NCBI GenBank assembly: GCA_964461045.1
Contig: CAYWSJ010000055.1
Span: 1-22,639 of the forward strand
DNA from: JAGXLC01 sp964461045
GTDB lineage: Bacteria > Bacteroidota > Bacteroidia > Bacteroidales > UBA12077
Length of the DNA: 22,639 nucleotides
Direction of reading: 5' to 3'
Of the stretch, positions 22,586-22,639 are shown piece after piece. Under the pieces are notes generated by a model. That model did not search any database, was not told the origin of the DNA, and saw nothing but the letters and a program-made list of their open reading frames with translations. Both the position numbers and the translations under genes were made by a program. Every line of letters starts with the position of its first letter. Within the stretch, counting starts at the first letter, position 1.

Positions 22586-22639
22586 GTGCCCTTTCGGCAA
22601 GCGTGCATGAAAAAAATTTTAAGCTGGGGTACTGTCGGT
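22586..22639 (+). CDS. Start of a further gene, cut by the window end
   Basis: An open frame begins three bases after the permease stop with GTG 22586, or with ATG 22607 in the same frame, and runs off the window (MKKILSWGTVG from the ATG). The close spacing suggests it belongs to the same operon, where an MCE/MlaD-type substrate-binding protein would be expected, but too little is visible to support a family. Confidence 0.45.
   Translation, partial: MPFRQACMKKILSWGTVG

Noticed and set aside
1..22639. CRISPR arrays, tRNA or rRNA genes, long direct repeats
   Set aside because: No regularly spaced repeats, cloverleaf-like stretches or rRNA-like sequence were noticed on reading; a dedicated scan was not possible.

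Overview
The window looks like chromosomal DNA of an anaerobic or microaerophilic bacterium, most likely a sulfate-reducer-type deltaproteobacterium (Desulfobacterota). This rests on inference: two radical SAM enzymes, a sigma-54 activator with a matching -24/-12 element, an MlaF/MlaE-type lipid transport gene of a diderm, a decayed IS1634-type transposase, moderate to low GC with clear AT-rich stretches, and long gene names-free open frames typical of that group. No rRNA, tRNA or CRISPR array was seen.

Layout. (1) 1-1400: a radical SAM/SPASM peptide maturase followed after 2 bases by a 45-residue GTG-started peptide ending in a three-cysteine tail, then a strong rho-independent terminator: a small RiPP locus. 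(2) 1454-2095: minus-strand remnant of an IS1634-type transposase, frameshifted and internally deleted. (3) 2096-2514: AT-rich non-coding stretch holding a short dyad and, just before the next gene, a GG-N10-GC element that fits a sigma-54 promoter. (4) 2515-16966: eleven plus-strand genes with gaps of 0-29 bases or short overlaps, apparently one 14.4-kb transcription unit. Its first part encodes a cysteine desulfurase, a sodium:solute symporter with a 37-residue membrane companion, a B12-binding radical SAM enzyme and an unrecognised 286-residue protein. Its second part encodes a 1027-residue protein (methyltransferase-like N-terminus, GAF-like middle, possible degenerate histidine-kinase core), two unrecognised small proteins, a receiver-AAA+ sigma-54 activator, a second protein with the same unusual elongated receiver domain, and a 605-residue protein with about six C-terminal membrane helices. 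(5) 16967-17380: non-coding or decayed, with two coding-like scraps. (6) 17381-19888, minus strand: a stand-alone VirD4/HerA-like ATPase without visible membrane anchors. (7) 20299-22639: a CvpA-family membrane protein, an ABC ATPase fused to an MlaE-type permease, and the start of one further gene.

How it may work together. The best candidate for an undescribed system is the 2515-16966 unit. Its second half has the parts of a phospho-relay-like switch (kinase-like protein, two elongated receivers, a sigma-54 ATPase) ending in a membrane protein that could be the output. Its first half could import or make a sulfur-containing or methylated small molecule. A sigma-54-like promoter heading an operon that encodes its own GAFTGA-type activator suggests self-amplifying control. 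The domain calls come from motifs read by eye; the joint function is inference.
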